A stretch of 64,000 bases of DNA from Streptomyces flavidovirens DSM 40150 (lineage in GTDB: Bacteria; Actinomycetota; Actinomycetes; Streptomycetales; Streptomycetaceae): the NCBI RefSeq assembly GCF_000429085.1, contig NZ_AUBE01000004.1:248001-312000 (forward strand), read 5' to 3'. Within the stretch, counting starts at the first letter, position 1. Every line of letters starts with the position of its first letter. Positions 1 through 8,420 of the stretch are shown here, piece after piece. A program made the translations under genes and the position numbers. The notes below the pieces were generated by a model. That model was given only the letters and a program-made list of their open reading frames with translations, was not told where the DNA came from and ran no database searches.

Positions 1-353
1 TCGCGGGCGAAGGTGAAGGTCGCGTCCGGCGCCGCGCCCAGGAAGGACACGTACACGATCCGCTCGACGCCGGCCGCGACGGCCGCGTCCACGGCGGTCT
101 TGTGCTCCCGCACCCGGCCGGGGCTCTCGTGCGCGGAGACGAGGAAGAGCGTGCCGGCGCCGTCCACCGCGGCCCGCATCGCCTCCGCGTCACCGTAGGA
201 GGCGGGCGGCGCCTTGACCGCGCCGGGCAGGGCGGGCAGGCGGGCGGGGTCGCGGCCGAGCAGGAGCTGGGAGACGCCGGCGCCGGCGAGGCGGCGTGCG
301 ACACGTCCGCCGATCCGGCCGCTCGCTCCGGTGACGGCGATTGCTGGGGTCAT
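1..353 (-). CDS. NmrA-like NAD(P)-binding reductase, 3' end outside window
   Basis: Only the first 117 or so codons are present; the gene runs off the left edge. It starts at an ATG at 353. The N-terminus has a dinucleotide-binding motif, GASGRIG, at about residues 9-15, followed by alternating beta strands and helices. The segment ending YVSFLGAAPDATFTFAR is typical of atypical short-chain dehydrogenases of the NmrA/NAD(P)H:quinone reductase type. The substrate cannot be told from the fragment. It is codirectional with the EamA transporter gene and 68 bp downstream of it, so the two may be cotranscribed and answer to the same TetR regulator (inference). Confidence 0.8.
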   Translation of the reverse strand, partial: MTPAIAVTGASGRIGGRVARRLAGAGVSQLLLGRDPARLPALPGAVKAPPASYGDAEAMRAAVDGAGTLFLVSAHESPGRVREHKTAVDAAVAAGVERIVYVSFLGAAPDATFTFAR

Positions 354-421
354 GGAGAGTGTCCTTTGCTGCTGCGTCCTGCGTCGCTTTGGGACGGCGG
401 TGGCGACCGCCTCCTACAGCG

Positions 422-1327
422 TCAATGGACCGCGGTCCGGGAGCATTCCTTCGTACGGCCATTGGCACCATCGCTGCGGACGATCAACACGGCGGCCAGG
501 CCCACGGCCAGGCCGATGGCGGTCTGCGCGCCGAAGGGCTCCCCGAACATCAGGGCTCCCCAGACCGCGGTGACCGGCGCCATCAGGAACATGAGCGTGT
601 TGACCGCGGTCACCCCGGAGCGCCGCAGGATGAGCCAGTACAGGCCGTACCCGCCGAAGGTCGCGAGTACGACGAGCCAGCTGATCGCCAGCCAGAACGA
701 CGGTTCGGCGGGCGGCAGCGCCGCTCCGGAGGCCGCCGCAGCGGCGGTGAAGACGACGGCGCTGGTGGCGCAATGGACGGTCATCGCGACCGAGGGCGCG
801 ACCGGCGTACGGGAGCGGCCCTCCAGGAACGTCGCCGCCACCAGGGACAGCATGCCGAGGAACGGAAGCCCGTACGCCCATGGAGCGACGCTTTCGGCGG
901 CCCCTGCGTCGGCCAGCGTGACGATCGCGACGCCGGTCACTCCCAGGCACAGGCCGAGCCACTGCCGGGCCGAGACGTACTGGTGCAGGAGCGGCCCCGC
1001 GACCGCTCCCGCGACGAGTGGCTGGGTGCCGTCGATCAGGGCGGTGGTGCCGCTGGAAACGCCGAGCTGGATCGCGTAGTAGACGGTGAGCAGGTAGCCG
1101 CTCTGCGAGAGCGCGCCGATTGCCGCCTGGCGGAGCAGGTCGCGGAGGGTCAGCCCGCGCCACGCGCTTCTGGTGAGGGTGGCGGCGACAACGGCCAGCA
1201 CGAGTGCCAGGGGCAGGAAGCGCCACATCAGGATCGTCACCGCGTCGGCGCTCCCCGCACCGAGCTTCGCTCCGATGAAACCGGAACTCCAGCAGAGTAC
1301 GAACGCGGCGGACAGCAGGACGTTCAT
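422..1327 (-). CDS. EamA/DMT-family membrane transporter
   Basis: The 301-residue hydrophobic protein has about ten predicted membrane helices in two repeats, matching the EamA (DUF6) drug/metabolite exporter fold. The N-terminus, FVLCWSSGFIGAKLG, is characteristic of the first helix. A much longer open frame extends upstream, but the ATG at 1327 fits the family start and keeps the gene clear of the divergent regulator. It diverges from a TetR gene whose presumed operators lie between them, so it is probably the regulated efflux target. The substrate is unknown. Confidence 0.88.
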   Translation of the reverse strand: MNVLLSAAFVLCWSSGFIGAKLGAGSADAVTILMWRFLPLALVLAVVAATLTRSAWRGLTLRDLLRQAAIGALSQSGYLLTVYYAIQLGVSSGTTALIDGTQPLVAGAVAGPLLHQYVSARQWLGLCLGVTGVAIVTLADAGAAESVAPWAYGLPFLGMLSLVAATFLEGRSRTPVAPSVAMTVHCATSAVVFTAAAAASGAALPPAEPSFWLAISWLVVLATFGGYGLYWLILRRSGVTAVNTLMFLMAPVTAVWGALMFGEPFGAQTAIGLAVGLAAVLIVRSDGANGRTKECSRTAVH

Positions 1328-1348
1328 GCGGCCACCCACCTCGCCGGG

Positions 1349-1364
1349 TATACCGATCGGTCTA
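1349..1364. promoter_or_regulatory. TetR operator candidate 1
   Basis: This 16-bp near-palindrome reads TATACCGATCGGTCTA. It is 21 bp upstream of the EamA start and is related to the second copy at 1381. The shared ideal would be TATACCGATCGGTATA. Its position in a divergent promoter region next to a TetR gene suggests it is the binding site of that regulator (inference). Confidence 0.6.
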
Positions 1365-1380
1365 CCTCCACTCCCGCAAC

Positions 1381-1396
1381 TATACAGATCGGTATA
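1381..1396. promoter_or_regulatory. TetR operator candidate 2
   Basis: This second near-palindrome reads TATACAGATCGGTATA and ends nine bases before the TetR start codon. It differs from the perfect palindrome at one base, and its centre is 32 bp from that of the first copy. Binding here would block initiation of the regulator itself, giving autorepression (inference). Confidence 0.6.
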
Positions 1397-1405
1397 GTGG
1401 TACGC

Positions 1406-2128
1406 ATGAGCAGCAGCACCGGCACGAGCACCGTGGAGCCCCGCCGCATCTCCATGACCCCCGGCGCTCAGCGCGCCCTGGACGCCGCCTCGCGGCTCTT
1501 CTACGAGCACGGCATCCACGCCGTGGGGGTGGACCTCATCGCCGCCGAGGCGGGTGTCACGAAGAAGACGCTCTACGACCGCTTCGGCTCCAAGGAACAG
1601 ATCGTCGTGGAGTACCTGGCCGCCCGCGACGAGCGCTGGCGCGCCTTCCTCGCCGAACGGCTGAAGACCGAACAGGGGGCGGCGGAAAGGATCCTGGCCG
1701 TGTTCGACGCCTCGCGCGCGTGGGCGGACGAGAACAGCCCCAGGGGGTGCAGCATGGTCAACGCCCACGCCGAGATCAGCGACCCCTCCCACCCGGCGTA
1801 CGCGATCATCACCGGCCAGAAGAAGTGGATGCTCGCCCTCTTCACCGACCTCGCCAGGGGCATCGACCGGGGCCGGGACCGACAGCGGGGCCGACAGCAG
1901 GGCCGAGAGCGGGGCGGCGGCAGCGCCGCTCAGCTCGGGCGCACGCTGATGCTGCTCCATGAAGGGGCGCTCGTCGCGCGGGGCCTCGGCATCTTCAAGG
2001 ACCCGGTCGCCCAAGCCCGCGAGGAGGCGAGCCGCCTCATCGGGGCAAGCGGGGCAGGCAGCGCAGGTGGGGCGGGCACAGCAGGCGGGGCAAACCGGGA
2101 AAGCGCGACGGGGAGCACGTCCGCGTAG
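1406..2128 (+). CDS. TetR/AcrR-family transcriptional regulator
   Basis: The protein has 240 residues. An N-terminal TetR helix-turn-helix lies at about residues 20-65, with the motif LIAAEAGVTKKTLYDRFGSK, and is followed by a helical ligand-binding domain. The C-terminal 30 residues are low-complexity Gly/Ala/Ser, and a basic Arg/Gly stretch (RGRDRQRGRQQGRERGGG) interrupts the ligand domain; both look lineage-specific. The ATG at 1406 was chosen because it precedes the HTH by the usual distance and follows the operator pair. It probably represses the divergent EamA exporter and itself. Confidence 0.9.
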   Translation: MSSSTGTSTVEPRRISMTPGAQRALDAASRLFYEHGIHAVGVDLIAAEAGVTKKTLYDRFGSKEQIVVEYLAARDERWRAFLAERLKTEQGAAERILAVFDASRAWADENSPRGCSMVNAHAEISDPSHPAYAIITGQKKWMLALFTDLARGIDRGRDRQRGRQQGRERGGGSAAQLGRTLMLLHEGALVARGLGIFKDPVAQAREEASRLIGASGAGSAGGAGTAGGANRESATGSTSA

Positions 2129-2143
2129 GCCCGCCCCCGCACG

Positions 2144-2293
2144 TCACGCCACCGCGCCTCCCGCCGGCAGCGGGCTCTCGTTGCGCAGCAGCCACTGCCG
2201 GTATCCGGGCGCCCGTATCGCCGCGTCGTGGTACGCGGCCTCCAGATCGGCGTACACCGCCGCAGCCGGACCGCGGCCGGATCGCCATGTCGT
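2144..2293 (-). pseudogene. Possible 3' remnant of an unidentified gene
   Basis: In the 212-bp gap between the TetR gene and the DUF6304-type gene, one minus-strand frame reads like the end of a real protein: YADLEAAYHDAAIRAPGYRQ, followed by about 20 more residues and a stop at 2144. Upstream of about 2293 this frame becomes Arg/Gly-rich and runs antisense to the reading frame of the neighbouring gene, so no plausible start exists. A degraded C-terminal fragment is the simplest reading. The parent family was not recognised. Confidence 0.3.
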
Positions 2294-2340
2294 CGCGCGG
2301 CCCCGACGTCGGCCGGCAGGGTGCGACAGCCTCGCCGCGT

Positions 2341-3072
2341 CTAGCCCGCCGCCTCCGCGGCCACCGGCTCCGGCGGCGTCGGCGTGTCCCCCCGCACCTG
2401 CGGAAACGCGCCGCGGTACCCCGTCCCCGGCCCCTGCGCCGGCCTGCGCTCGAAATCCGGGCACGCCCACGTCTCCTGTACGAAGCCGGACCGCAGATCC
2501 CACAGCTCGATCAGCCCGCGCCTGCCTTCGACGGCCCGGTACGCGTCCTTGGTCCGCCGGAAGCAAGCCAGGTTCCCGAACAGACCGCTCCCCGCGGGGT
2601 GGTAGTCGGAGAAGGCGCAAGAAATGCAGGCCCGCAGATACGCACCGGCCGGCAGCCGCCGCTGGATCACCGTCAACGCGTGCTCGAAATCGGTCTCCGC
2701 ACGCTCCGATTCGTACGCCGCACCGTCGAAGTGCAGGGTCAGCGCCAGGTGCTGCCGGTCGATGCCACCCCCAGCAAGCGGCTTCCCCAGCGTGAGCAGG
2801 CAACTGAGCGTGGCCCGGTGGACCCGCCCATCGGCGTACACCGGTATCGGGATGTCCCATTCGAGTATGCAGTCGCACAGCGAACCGCCCGCCGGCGCGG
2901 ACCCCGCGCCGGCGGGCTGCGGGCCGGCCACGGGTTCCAGCGCGTCAAAGCTGTCGCCTTCGAAGTCGACTCCCCTGATGCGGGTGCGCAGCCGCTGTCC
3001 GTCCGCCGCGAAGGTGACGGCGACGGCACCCTCGCGGTCGCGGTACCAGCCGGGCCATGGCTCTCCTGTCAT
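2341..3072 (-). CDS. DUF6304-type protein of unknown function
   Basis: The 243-residue soluble protein has no signal peptide or membrane helix. It opens MTGEPWPGWYRDREG and contains a conserved-looking block, LCDCILEWDIPIPV, then a Cys-containing segment, ACISCAFSDYHPAGSGLFGN. I associate this pattern with the DUF6304 family of streptomycetes, from memory only. The last 35 residues are Pro/Ala-rich and probably disordered. The ATG at 3072 is the natural start. No function is known, and the neighbours do not suggest one. Confidence 0.75.
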   Translation of the reverse strand: MTGEPWPGWYRDREGAVAVTFAADGQRLRTRIRGVDFEGDSFDALEPVAGPQPAGAGSAPAGGSLCDCILEWDIPIPVYADGRVHRATLSCLLTLGKPLAGGGIDRQHLALTLHFDGAAYESERAETDFEHALTVIQRRLPAGAYLRACISCAFSDYHPAGSGLFGNLACFRRTKDAYRAVEGRRGLIELWDLRSGFVQETWACPDFERRPAQGPGTGYRGAFPQVRGDTPTPPEPVAAEAAG

Positions 3073-3121
3073 GATCGGGACTTTAGCCCGTACGGACTTG
3101 AGCCCCCCAACAGCCCTGGGT

Positions 3122-3229
3122 TCAGCGGCTCTTGCTGTACATCAGGACGACGGTGCCGTTGTCAAAGGTCCGGGTCGACAGGAAAGGCCGGGCGGCGGGG
3201 TCACCGAACCGCGCCAACCGGGGGCCGCG
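3122..3229 (-). pseudogene. Possible truncated 3' gene remnant
   Basis: Between the GNAT gene and the DUF6304-type gene, one minus-strand frame ends ARPFLSTRTFDNGTVVLMY, four more residues and a stop codon at 3124-3122. This reads like a true protein C-terminus. Continued upstream, the frame runs into the GNAT coding region in another phase, so the body of the parent gene appears to be missing. The family was not identified and the call is tentative. Confidence 0.25.
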
Positions 3230-3230
3230 C

Positions 3231-3821
3231 TCAGCGCACCGGGTCGCGCCACATGGGCCACATGGGCGGGCCGTCGGGCAGCTCGACCGTACGGCCGGTG
3301 AAGGCGAACCCGAGCCGCTCGTACAGCTTGCTGCTGCGCGCGCTGCTCGCCTCCAGATAGGCCGGTACGCCGTCCCGGTCGCAGCGGTCGAGGACCGGCT
3401 GAATCAGCGCCGTGCCGAGCCCCTCCCCCTGGCGGTCGGGCGAGACTCCGATGAGGAGCAGATACTCGTGCGCCCGGTCGTGCGGATGCACCTCGCCCAT
3501 GAGCCGGCCGACGAGCTCCGCGCGTTCGTTGTCCGGGTCGGCGGTCTCCCTCATCCGTACGGGAGTGTCGTCCTCCTCCGGCACTCCGGCGGGCACCTGA
3601 AGCCAGAGGGCCGCCGCCGATCCGTCCTCCGTTACGTCGACCCGCCCCTCGCTCAGGGCCACATCGAGGAAGACGCCGAGGAACGCGCCGTGCACGCGGC
3701 CGCGGTACGCCCGGTCGGGGAAGACCCAGCAGCTCACCGGGTCGTCCATGAAGGCAGCGTCCAGCAGTCGCACGAGCGCCTCACGGTCGCTCTTCCCCGC
3801 CTGTCGTATCTCCACGCCCAC
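3231..3821 (-). CDS. GNAT-family N-acetyltransferase
   Basis: The 196-residue protein has a GNAT fold. The acetyl-CoA pyrophosphate loop is LLLIGVSPDRQGEGLGTALI, with the Q/RxxGxG/A signature QGEGLG at about residues 130-135. The C-terminal motif YLEASSARSSKLYERLGF is typical of the family. The start is a GTG at 3821; a second in-frame GTG two codons later is possible. The acceptor substrate cannot be predicted. Confidence 0.87.
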   Translation of the reverse strand: MGVEIRQAGKSDREALVRLLDAAFMDDPVSCWVFPDRAYRGRVHGAFLGVFLDVALSEGRVDVTEDGSAAALWLQVPAGVPEEDDTPVRMRETADPDNERAELVGRLMGEVHPHDRAHEYLLLIGVSPDRQGEGLGTALIQPVLDRCDRDGVPAYLEASSARSSKLYERLGFAFTGRTVELPDGPPMWPMWRDPVR

Positions 3822-3945
3822 GGTCCGGCCTCTTCTCTCCAGGATCGGGATGATCCGTCATCTGAACTGACGTATCCGATCCTAGAGTTGAGGGCGGCGG
3901 GCGCCCCGGTCCCCCCCGGACGCCCGCCGCCGTCCATGCCCCCGG

Positions 3946-4995
3946 TCAGCGTGTTCTGCGGGTGACGAACTCGGCGAGCGAGAGCAGGTCGCCCGCCGCC
4001 CCCAGGTCCGGCACCGCGCGCGCCAGATGTTGCACGGCCGTGGCCATCCGGTCCGCCGCGTGCCCCTGCGCCCAGTCCCTGCCGCCCGCCCGGTCGACCG
4101 CGTCGGCCGCGCGCCGGACAGCCGCCCCGTCCAGCGGCCCCGCATACAGGGCGGCGAGCTCGGCGGCGGCCTCGGTGCCCGAGGTCAGCGCCGCCACGAC
4201 CGGGAGGGACTTCTTGTGGGCCACCAGATCGGCGCCCGCCGGTTTGCCGGTGTGGGAAGGGTCGCCCCAGATGCCGATCAGGTCGTCGATGAGCTGAAAG
4301 GCCAGGCCCGCCTCCCTGCCGAACGCATCCATGGCCGCGACCTCGTCCTCCTCCGCGCCCGCGTAGAGCGCGCCGAGAGCGCACGCGCAGCCGAGCAGAG
4401 CTCCGGTCTTCGCCTCGGCCATGGCGAGGCACTCTTCGAGCGACACGTCCAGAGGTCCGCGCCGCTCGAATTCGCAGTCGGACTGCTGGCCCGCGCACAG
4501 CTCGACGACGCAGGCGGCCAGCCGCGCCGACGCCCTGGCCGCCGCCGGGTGCGGATCCTCGGCGAGCATCCGCAGCGCGAGGGCGCACATCGCGTCCCCG
4601 GTGACGATGGCGGCCGGTACGCCGAAGACCGTCCAGGCGGTGGGCCGGTTCCGGCGCGTCGGGTCCTCGTCGATGACGTCGTCGTGGAGCAGCGTGAAAT
4701 TGTGCGCGAGCTCCACGGCCGCCGCCGCCCGTACGGCCCGGCCGGGGTCCCCGCCGAGCGCCTGGGCGGCGGCGAGGACGAGGGCCGGCCTGATCGCTTT
4801 GCCCGCCTGTCCCGTGGCCGGTGTGCCGTCGGCCCGCTCCCAGCCGAAGTGGTACAGCGCGATCCGCCGTAATGACCCGGGCAGACTCTCCACGCAGGTG
4901 CGCAGTTGGGGATCGACGGTGCTGCGGGTCCGTTCCAGGAGGGCTGCCGCCTCGCGCCCCTCGGTGGCGGCAGCTTCCGCTCTGGTCGTGGTCAC
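3946..4995 (-). CDS. Polyprenyl diphosphate synthase (trans-isoprenyl synthase)
   Basis: This 349-residue enzyme should condense isopentenyl diphosphate with allylic diphosphates. It shows GKAIRP (K66, R69), the first Asp-rich motif HDDVIDED with D105, D106 and D109, and the second Asp-rich motif IDDLIGIWGD at about residue 235. The GTG start at 4995 is preceded by GGAGGA with a six-base spacer. It lies 72 bp downstream of the EshA-type shell gene on the same strand. This pairing is known for Family 2B encapsulins, where isoprenoid enzymes are cargo. The first 30 residues, Ala/Glu/Thr-rich before the catalytic fold, are the only candidate for a targeting segment. The product chain length is not predictable. 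Confidence 0.88.
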   Translation of the reverse strand: MTTTRAEAAATEGREAAALLERTRSTVDPQLRTCVESLPGSLRRIALYHFGWERADGTPATGQAGKAIRPALVLAAAQALGGDPGRAVRAAAAVELAHNFTLLHDDVIDEDPTRRNRPTAWTVFGVPAAIVTGDAMCALALRMLAEDPHPAAARASARLAACVVELCAGQQSDCEFERRGPLDVSLEECLAMAEAKTGALLGCACALGALYAGAEEDEVAAMDAFGREAGLAFQLIDDLIGIWGDPSHTGKPAGADLVAHKKSLPVVAALTSGTEAAAELAALYAGPLDGAAVRRAADAVDRAGGRDWAQGHAADRMATAVQHLARAVPDLGAAGDLLSLAEFVTRRTR

Positions 4996-5067
4996 GGTGA
5001 CTCCTCCAGCAGTGCTCGTACGGTGCCCTCCGGCCGGGGGCAAGGACCGCCTGTGCGAGAGCCGGGC

Positions 5068-6480
5068 TCAGTGCCACCTGCCGATCTCGACGTTCTCCAG
5101 GACACCGAGCGCGTCCGGCACCAGCACCGCCGCCGAGTAGTACGCCGTGACCAGGTACCGGATGATCGCCTGCTCGTCGATGCCCATGAAGCGCACCGAC
5201 AGGCTCGGCTCGATCTCGTCCGGGATGCCGCTCTGCTGGAGTCCGACGACGCCCTGCTCGGCCTCCCCCGTACGCATGCAGATGATCGAAGTCGTGCGCG
5301 CGTCACTCACCGGGATCTTGTTGCAGGGGAAGATGGGCACACCACGCCAGGTGGGCACCCTGCTGCCGCCGATCTCGATGCTCTCCGGGTTCAGACCGCG
5401 CTTGTTGCACTCGCGGCCGAAGGCGGCGATGGCGCGGGGGTGGGCCAGGAAGAGCTTCGAGCCCCGGCGCCGCGACAGCAGCTCGTCCATGTCGTCCGGG
5501 CTGGGCACGCCGTCGTGCGGCTGGAGGCGCTGCCCGTAGTCGCAGTTGTGGAGCAGTCCGAACTCACGGTGGTTGATGAGCTCGTCCTCCTGGCGCTCGC
5601 GCAGCGCCTCCACGGTGAGCCGCAACTGCTGCTCCGTCTGGTTCATCGGCTGGTTGTAGAGATCCGCGACCCGGCTGTGGACCTTGAGGACGGTCTGCGC
5701 GACGCTCAGTTCGTACTCGCGCGGCGCCGCGTCGTAGTCGACGTACGTGTGCGGGACGACGGGCTCACCGACGTGGCCCGCGGACAGGTCGATGGGCGCC
5801 TCGCCGTACTTGTTGGTGCGCTGGCGGGGCAGTGTCCGTACGCGCGTGAGGTGATCGCGCAACGTTTCAGCACGGTCGGCCAGCGTCATGACGGACTGGC
5901 GGGACAGCGTCAGCACCGTGCACGCGGTCGCGGCGCGAACCGTGCACGACCAGGTGCCTTCCTCCTCGACGAGCGCCTGGTCACCGAAGTACGCCCCGTC
6001 GGCGAGGACACCGAGCACCGCTTCGGCGTCGTACGCGCCGTCCGCGACCTTTTCCACCCGGCCGTGGGCCAGCAGGTAGACCGTGTCCGCGGCACCTCCC
6101 GCCGCCGCGATCACGTCTCCCGCCGCGAACTCCCGCTGCTCGCACCGCTGCGCCAGCTCGGCCAGCACCTCCTCGTCACCGTACGTACGCAGCGCCGGCA
6201 GTTCCTTCAGCTCGCCCGGAATGACCTCTACGCGCTCCCCGGTCTGTACGAAGGTCACTCGCCCGTCGCCCACGGCGTAACTGAGCCGGCGGTTCACCCT
6301 GTACGTACCGCCCTGGACCTGGACCCATGGCAGCATCCGCAGCAGCCACCGCGAGGTGATCTCCTGCATCTGCGGTGCGGACTTGGTGGTGGTGGCCAAA
6401 TTCCGCGCTGCGGCCGTGCCGAGACTCTGCTGCGGCTGTGTCTGCTGTTCGCGGATCTCGGAACCTGCCTCGACCGACAT
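5068..6480 (-). CDS. eshA: EshA-type Family 2B encapsulin shell protein with cNMP-binding-like domain
   Basis: The 470-residue protein begins with a Gln/Thr-rich arm. A cyclic-nucleotide-binding-like beta-roll follows at about residues 95-215, and then an HK97-type shell region (from [17 protein letters not shown] to the end [20 protein letters not shown]). EshA of S. griseus forms large particles and affects sporulation and antibiotic production. Related shells package terpenoid enzymes such as 2-methylisoborneol synthase (family knowledge). The phosphate-binding cassette here reads [19 protein letters not shown]: the usual Glu after FG is Asp, and the phosphate-binding Arg appears to be Trp. 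Ligand binding may therefore be lost or changed. It is upstream of and probably cotranscribed with the prenyl synthase. Confidence 0.9.
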   Translation of the reverse strand: MSVEAGSEIREQQTQPQQSLGTAAARNLATTTKSAPQMQEITSRWLLRMLPWVQVQGGTYRVNRRLSYAVGDGRVTFVQTGERVEVIPGELKELPALRTYGDEEVLAELAQRCEQREFAAGDVIAAAGGAADTVYLLAHGRVEKVADGAYDAEAVLGVLADGAYFGDQALVEEEGTWSCTVRAATACTVLTLSRQSVMTLADRAETLRDHLTRVRTLPRQRTNKYGEAPIDLSAGHVGEPVVPHTYVDYDAAPREYELSVAQTVLKVHSRVADLYNQPMNQTEQQLRLTVEALRERQEDELINHREFGLLHNCDYGQRLQPHDGVPSPDDMDELLSRRRGSKLFLAHPRAIAAFGRECNKRGLNPESIEIGGSRVPTWRGVPIFPCNKIPVSDARTTSIICMRTGEAEQGVVGLQQSGIPDEIEPSLSVRFMGIDEQAIIRYLVTAYYSAAVLVPDALGVLENVEIGRWH

Positions 6481-6731
6481 CTGACTCCCTCTTGATCACG
6501 AGCTGACCGGCTGCAACAAGCCTTCCAGCACGGGGAGTCATGGCGCCATTACACAAAAGTGTGTGACTGGATCACCGGACGGCGGGGCACGCCGCACGGC
6601 TGCGAGACGAAGGGACCCGTGCGGGGGATGTCCGAATCAGCTCGCACGTAGTCCGAACGTATGGCCATCGCAAGGGAGTTCGGATACAAGCAGCGTACGA
6701 GATGGTGCGCGACTCACCTAAGGAGGCGGTC

Positions 6732-7322
6732 ATGGCCTCACCCATGTCCGCGAGCAGATTCCTCGACGTACTCAGAGACGAGGGCATCAACGTCGTCCAG
6801 GTCGGCGACTGGCGTACGCACAACCGCAACCACATGGGCCCCTGGGGGCCTGTGCACGGCGTGATGATCCACCACACCGTCACCTCCGGCACCTCCAAGA
6901 CCGTCCGCATCTGTCGTGACGGCTATCCGGGACTCCCCGGTCCGCTCTGCCACGGCGTTATCGCCAGGAACGGCTCCATCCATCTGGTCGGGTACGGCCG
7001 CGCCAACCACGCGGGGCTGGGCGACGACGACGTACTGCGCGCGGTCATCGCCGAGAGGGCCCTGCCGCCCGACAACGAGTCCAACACCGACGGAAACCGG
7101 CACTTCTACGGCTTCGAGTGCGAGAACCTCGGCGACGGCGAGGACCCCTGGTCCGAGGCGCAGCTCGAAGCCATAGAGCGGGCGGCGGCCGCGGTCTGCC
7201 GGCACCACGGGTGGAACTCCCGGTCGGTGATCGGCCACCTGGAATGGCAGCCGGGCAAGATAGACCCCCGCGGATTCTCCATGAACACGATGCGCGCGCG
7301 GATCCAGGGCCGCCTCGCGTGA
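6732..7322 (+). CDS. N-acetylmuramoyl-L-alanine amidase (Amidase_2/PGRP fold)
   Basis: The 196-residue protein should cleave the amide between muramic acid and L-alanine in peptidoglycan. The zinc-site signatures are VMIHHTVT near residue 47 and GHLEWQPGKIDPRG near the C-terminus, with a central CHGVIARNGSIHLVGYGRAN block. The ATG at 6732 is chosen over an upstream GTG at 6702 because AAGGAGG sits directly before it. There is no signal peptide or cell-wall-binding domain, which resembles phage endolysin-like amidases that are often chromosomal in streptomycetes. No other phage genes are nearby. Confidence 0.88.
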   Translation: MASPMSASRFLDVLRDEGINVVQVGDWRTHNRNHMGPWGPVHGVMIHHTVTSGTSKTVRICRDGYPGLPGPLCHGVIARNGSIHLVGYGRANHAGLGDDDVLRAVIAERALPPDNESNTDGNRHFYGFECENLGDGEDPWSEAQLEAIERAAAAVCRHHGWNSRSVIGHLEWQPGKIDPRGFSMNTMRARIQGRLA

Positions 7323-7388
7323 CGCTCGTGCGATGACCGTGACGCGCGTGACGACCCGCGTGGTGACGCGCGTGGCGACAATGGGTGC

Positions 7389-8420
7389 GTGACCCACGAA
7401 GCGCTCGACCTCTCCCGCCTGCGGCCGCGGCTGCCGTCGCCGCTGCGGGAGGCGGAGGACGAGCGCTTCAGCCGTCGCGGCGTACGGCTGCTGCTCAAGC
7501 GTGACGATCTGATCCACCCGGACCTGCCGGGCAACAAATGGCGCAAGCTGGAGCTGAACCTGCGGGCGGCGGCGGGCCGGACGGTGCTGACATTCGGCGG
7601 CGCGTACTCGAACCACCTGCGGGCGACGGCTGCTGCCGGGCGGCTGCTGGGCTTTGCGACGATCGGTGTGGTACGGGGCGACGAGCTGGCCGGGCGGCCC
7701 CTGAACCCCTCCCTGGCCCGGTGCGCGGCGGACGGCATGCGGTTGCACTTCGTGGACCGGGCGACGTATCGGGCGAAGGCGGAGCCCAAGGTGCTGGCCG
7801 CCATCGTGGCCGAGGCGAGTGCCGCCGCCGCGCAAGGTCTTCTCCCCACCCCGCCCCTTCCCGAACCGGGGCCCCGCCCCGCACACGCCGGAGGGGCTGA
7901 GACTTGCCGCGAGTGGCAAAGCGGGGCAGGGAATCTCTACGTCGTCCCCGAGGGCGGCAGCAACGCCCTCGCCGTGCAGGGGTGTGTCGCGCTGGGGACG
8001 GAGTTGCGCGGCCTCGCCGATGTCACCGGGGTCGCCTGCGGCACCGGCGGCACCGTCGCCGGGCTCGCGGCGGGGTTGGGGCCCGCGCAGCGCGCCATCG
8101 GATTCCCGGTACTCAAGGGCGGCTTCCTCGGCGACGAGATACGCGCGCTCCAGGACGCCGCCTTCGGCGCCCCCGCCGGCGACTGGACGCTGGACGACCG
8201 CTTCCACTGCGGCGGATACGCCCGCACCACTCCCGAACTCGAAGCGTTCGCCGCCGACTTCGAAGAACGGCACGGGCTGCCCATGGAGCGGCTCTACGTC
8301 GCCAAGATGCTGCACGGACTGACCACTCTCGCCACCGAGGGAGCCTTTCCGCCGGGCACCACCGTCGCGGCCGTGATCACGGGCCGGCCGGACGCCGCTC
8401 AGCCGGGCTCCGCGCGGTAG
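7389..8420 (+). CDS. PLP-dependent D-cysteine desulfhydrase/ACC deaminase-like enzyme
   Basis: The 343-residue fold type II PLP enzyme has the cofactor lysine in GNKWRKLELNL, the substrate loop FGGAYSNHLRATAA, VVPEGGSNALA and a Gly-rich phosphate cradle (GVACGTGGTVAGLAAG). Homologues are about 300-320 residues. The excess lies at about residues 147-178, a Pro/Gly-rich insertion encoded by a GC-rich repeat-like sequence (listed separately). The insertion is in frame and splits the region before VVPEGGSN. The start is a GTG at 7389. The 3' end overlaps the convergent antiporter gene by 22 bp. Confidence 0.85.
   Translation: MTHEALDLSRLRPRLPSPLREAEDERFSRRGVRLLLKRDDLIHPDLPGNKWRKLELNLRAAAGRTVLTFGGAYSNHLRATAAAGRLLGFATIGVVRGDELAGRPLNPSLARCAADGMRLHFVDRATYRAKAEPKVLAAIVAEASAAAAQGLLPTPPLPEPGPRPAHAGGAETCREWQSGAGNLYVVPEGGSNALAVQGCVALGTELRGLADVTGVACGTGGTVAGLAAGLGPAQRAIGFPVLKGGFLGDEIRALQDAAFGAPAGDWTLDDRFHCGGYARTTPELEAFAADFEERHGLPMERLYVAKMLHGLTTLATEGAFPPGTTVAAVITGRPDAAQPGSAR
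7849..7880. repeat. GC-rich streptomycete intergenic-type repeat inside a CDS
   Basis: A C-rich stretch contains CCCCGCCCCTTCCCGA followed by ACCGGGGCCCCGCCCC. It can fold on itself and resembles short repeats usually seen between genes in Streptomyces (recalled, not searched). Here it encodes a Pro-rich in-frame insertion in the deaminase-like enzyme. Confidence 0.5.

Noticed and set aside
341..1405. Long plus-strand frame continuous with the TetR gene
   Set aside because: It is antisense to the EamA transporter and consists of Arg/Gly/Asp-rich sequence typical of high-GC shadow frames. The TetR gene starts at 1406.
7322..7380. GTGACGCGCGTG repeats between the amidase and deaminase genes
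   Set aside because: The units are short and irregular, and compositional bias alone could give them. No array structure is clear.
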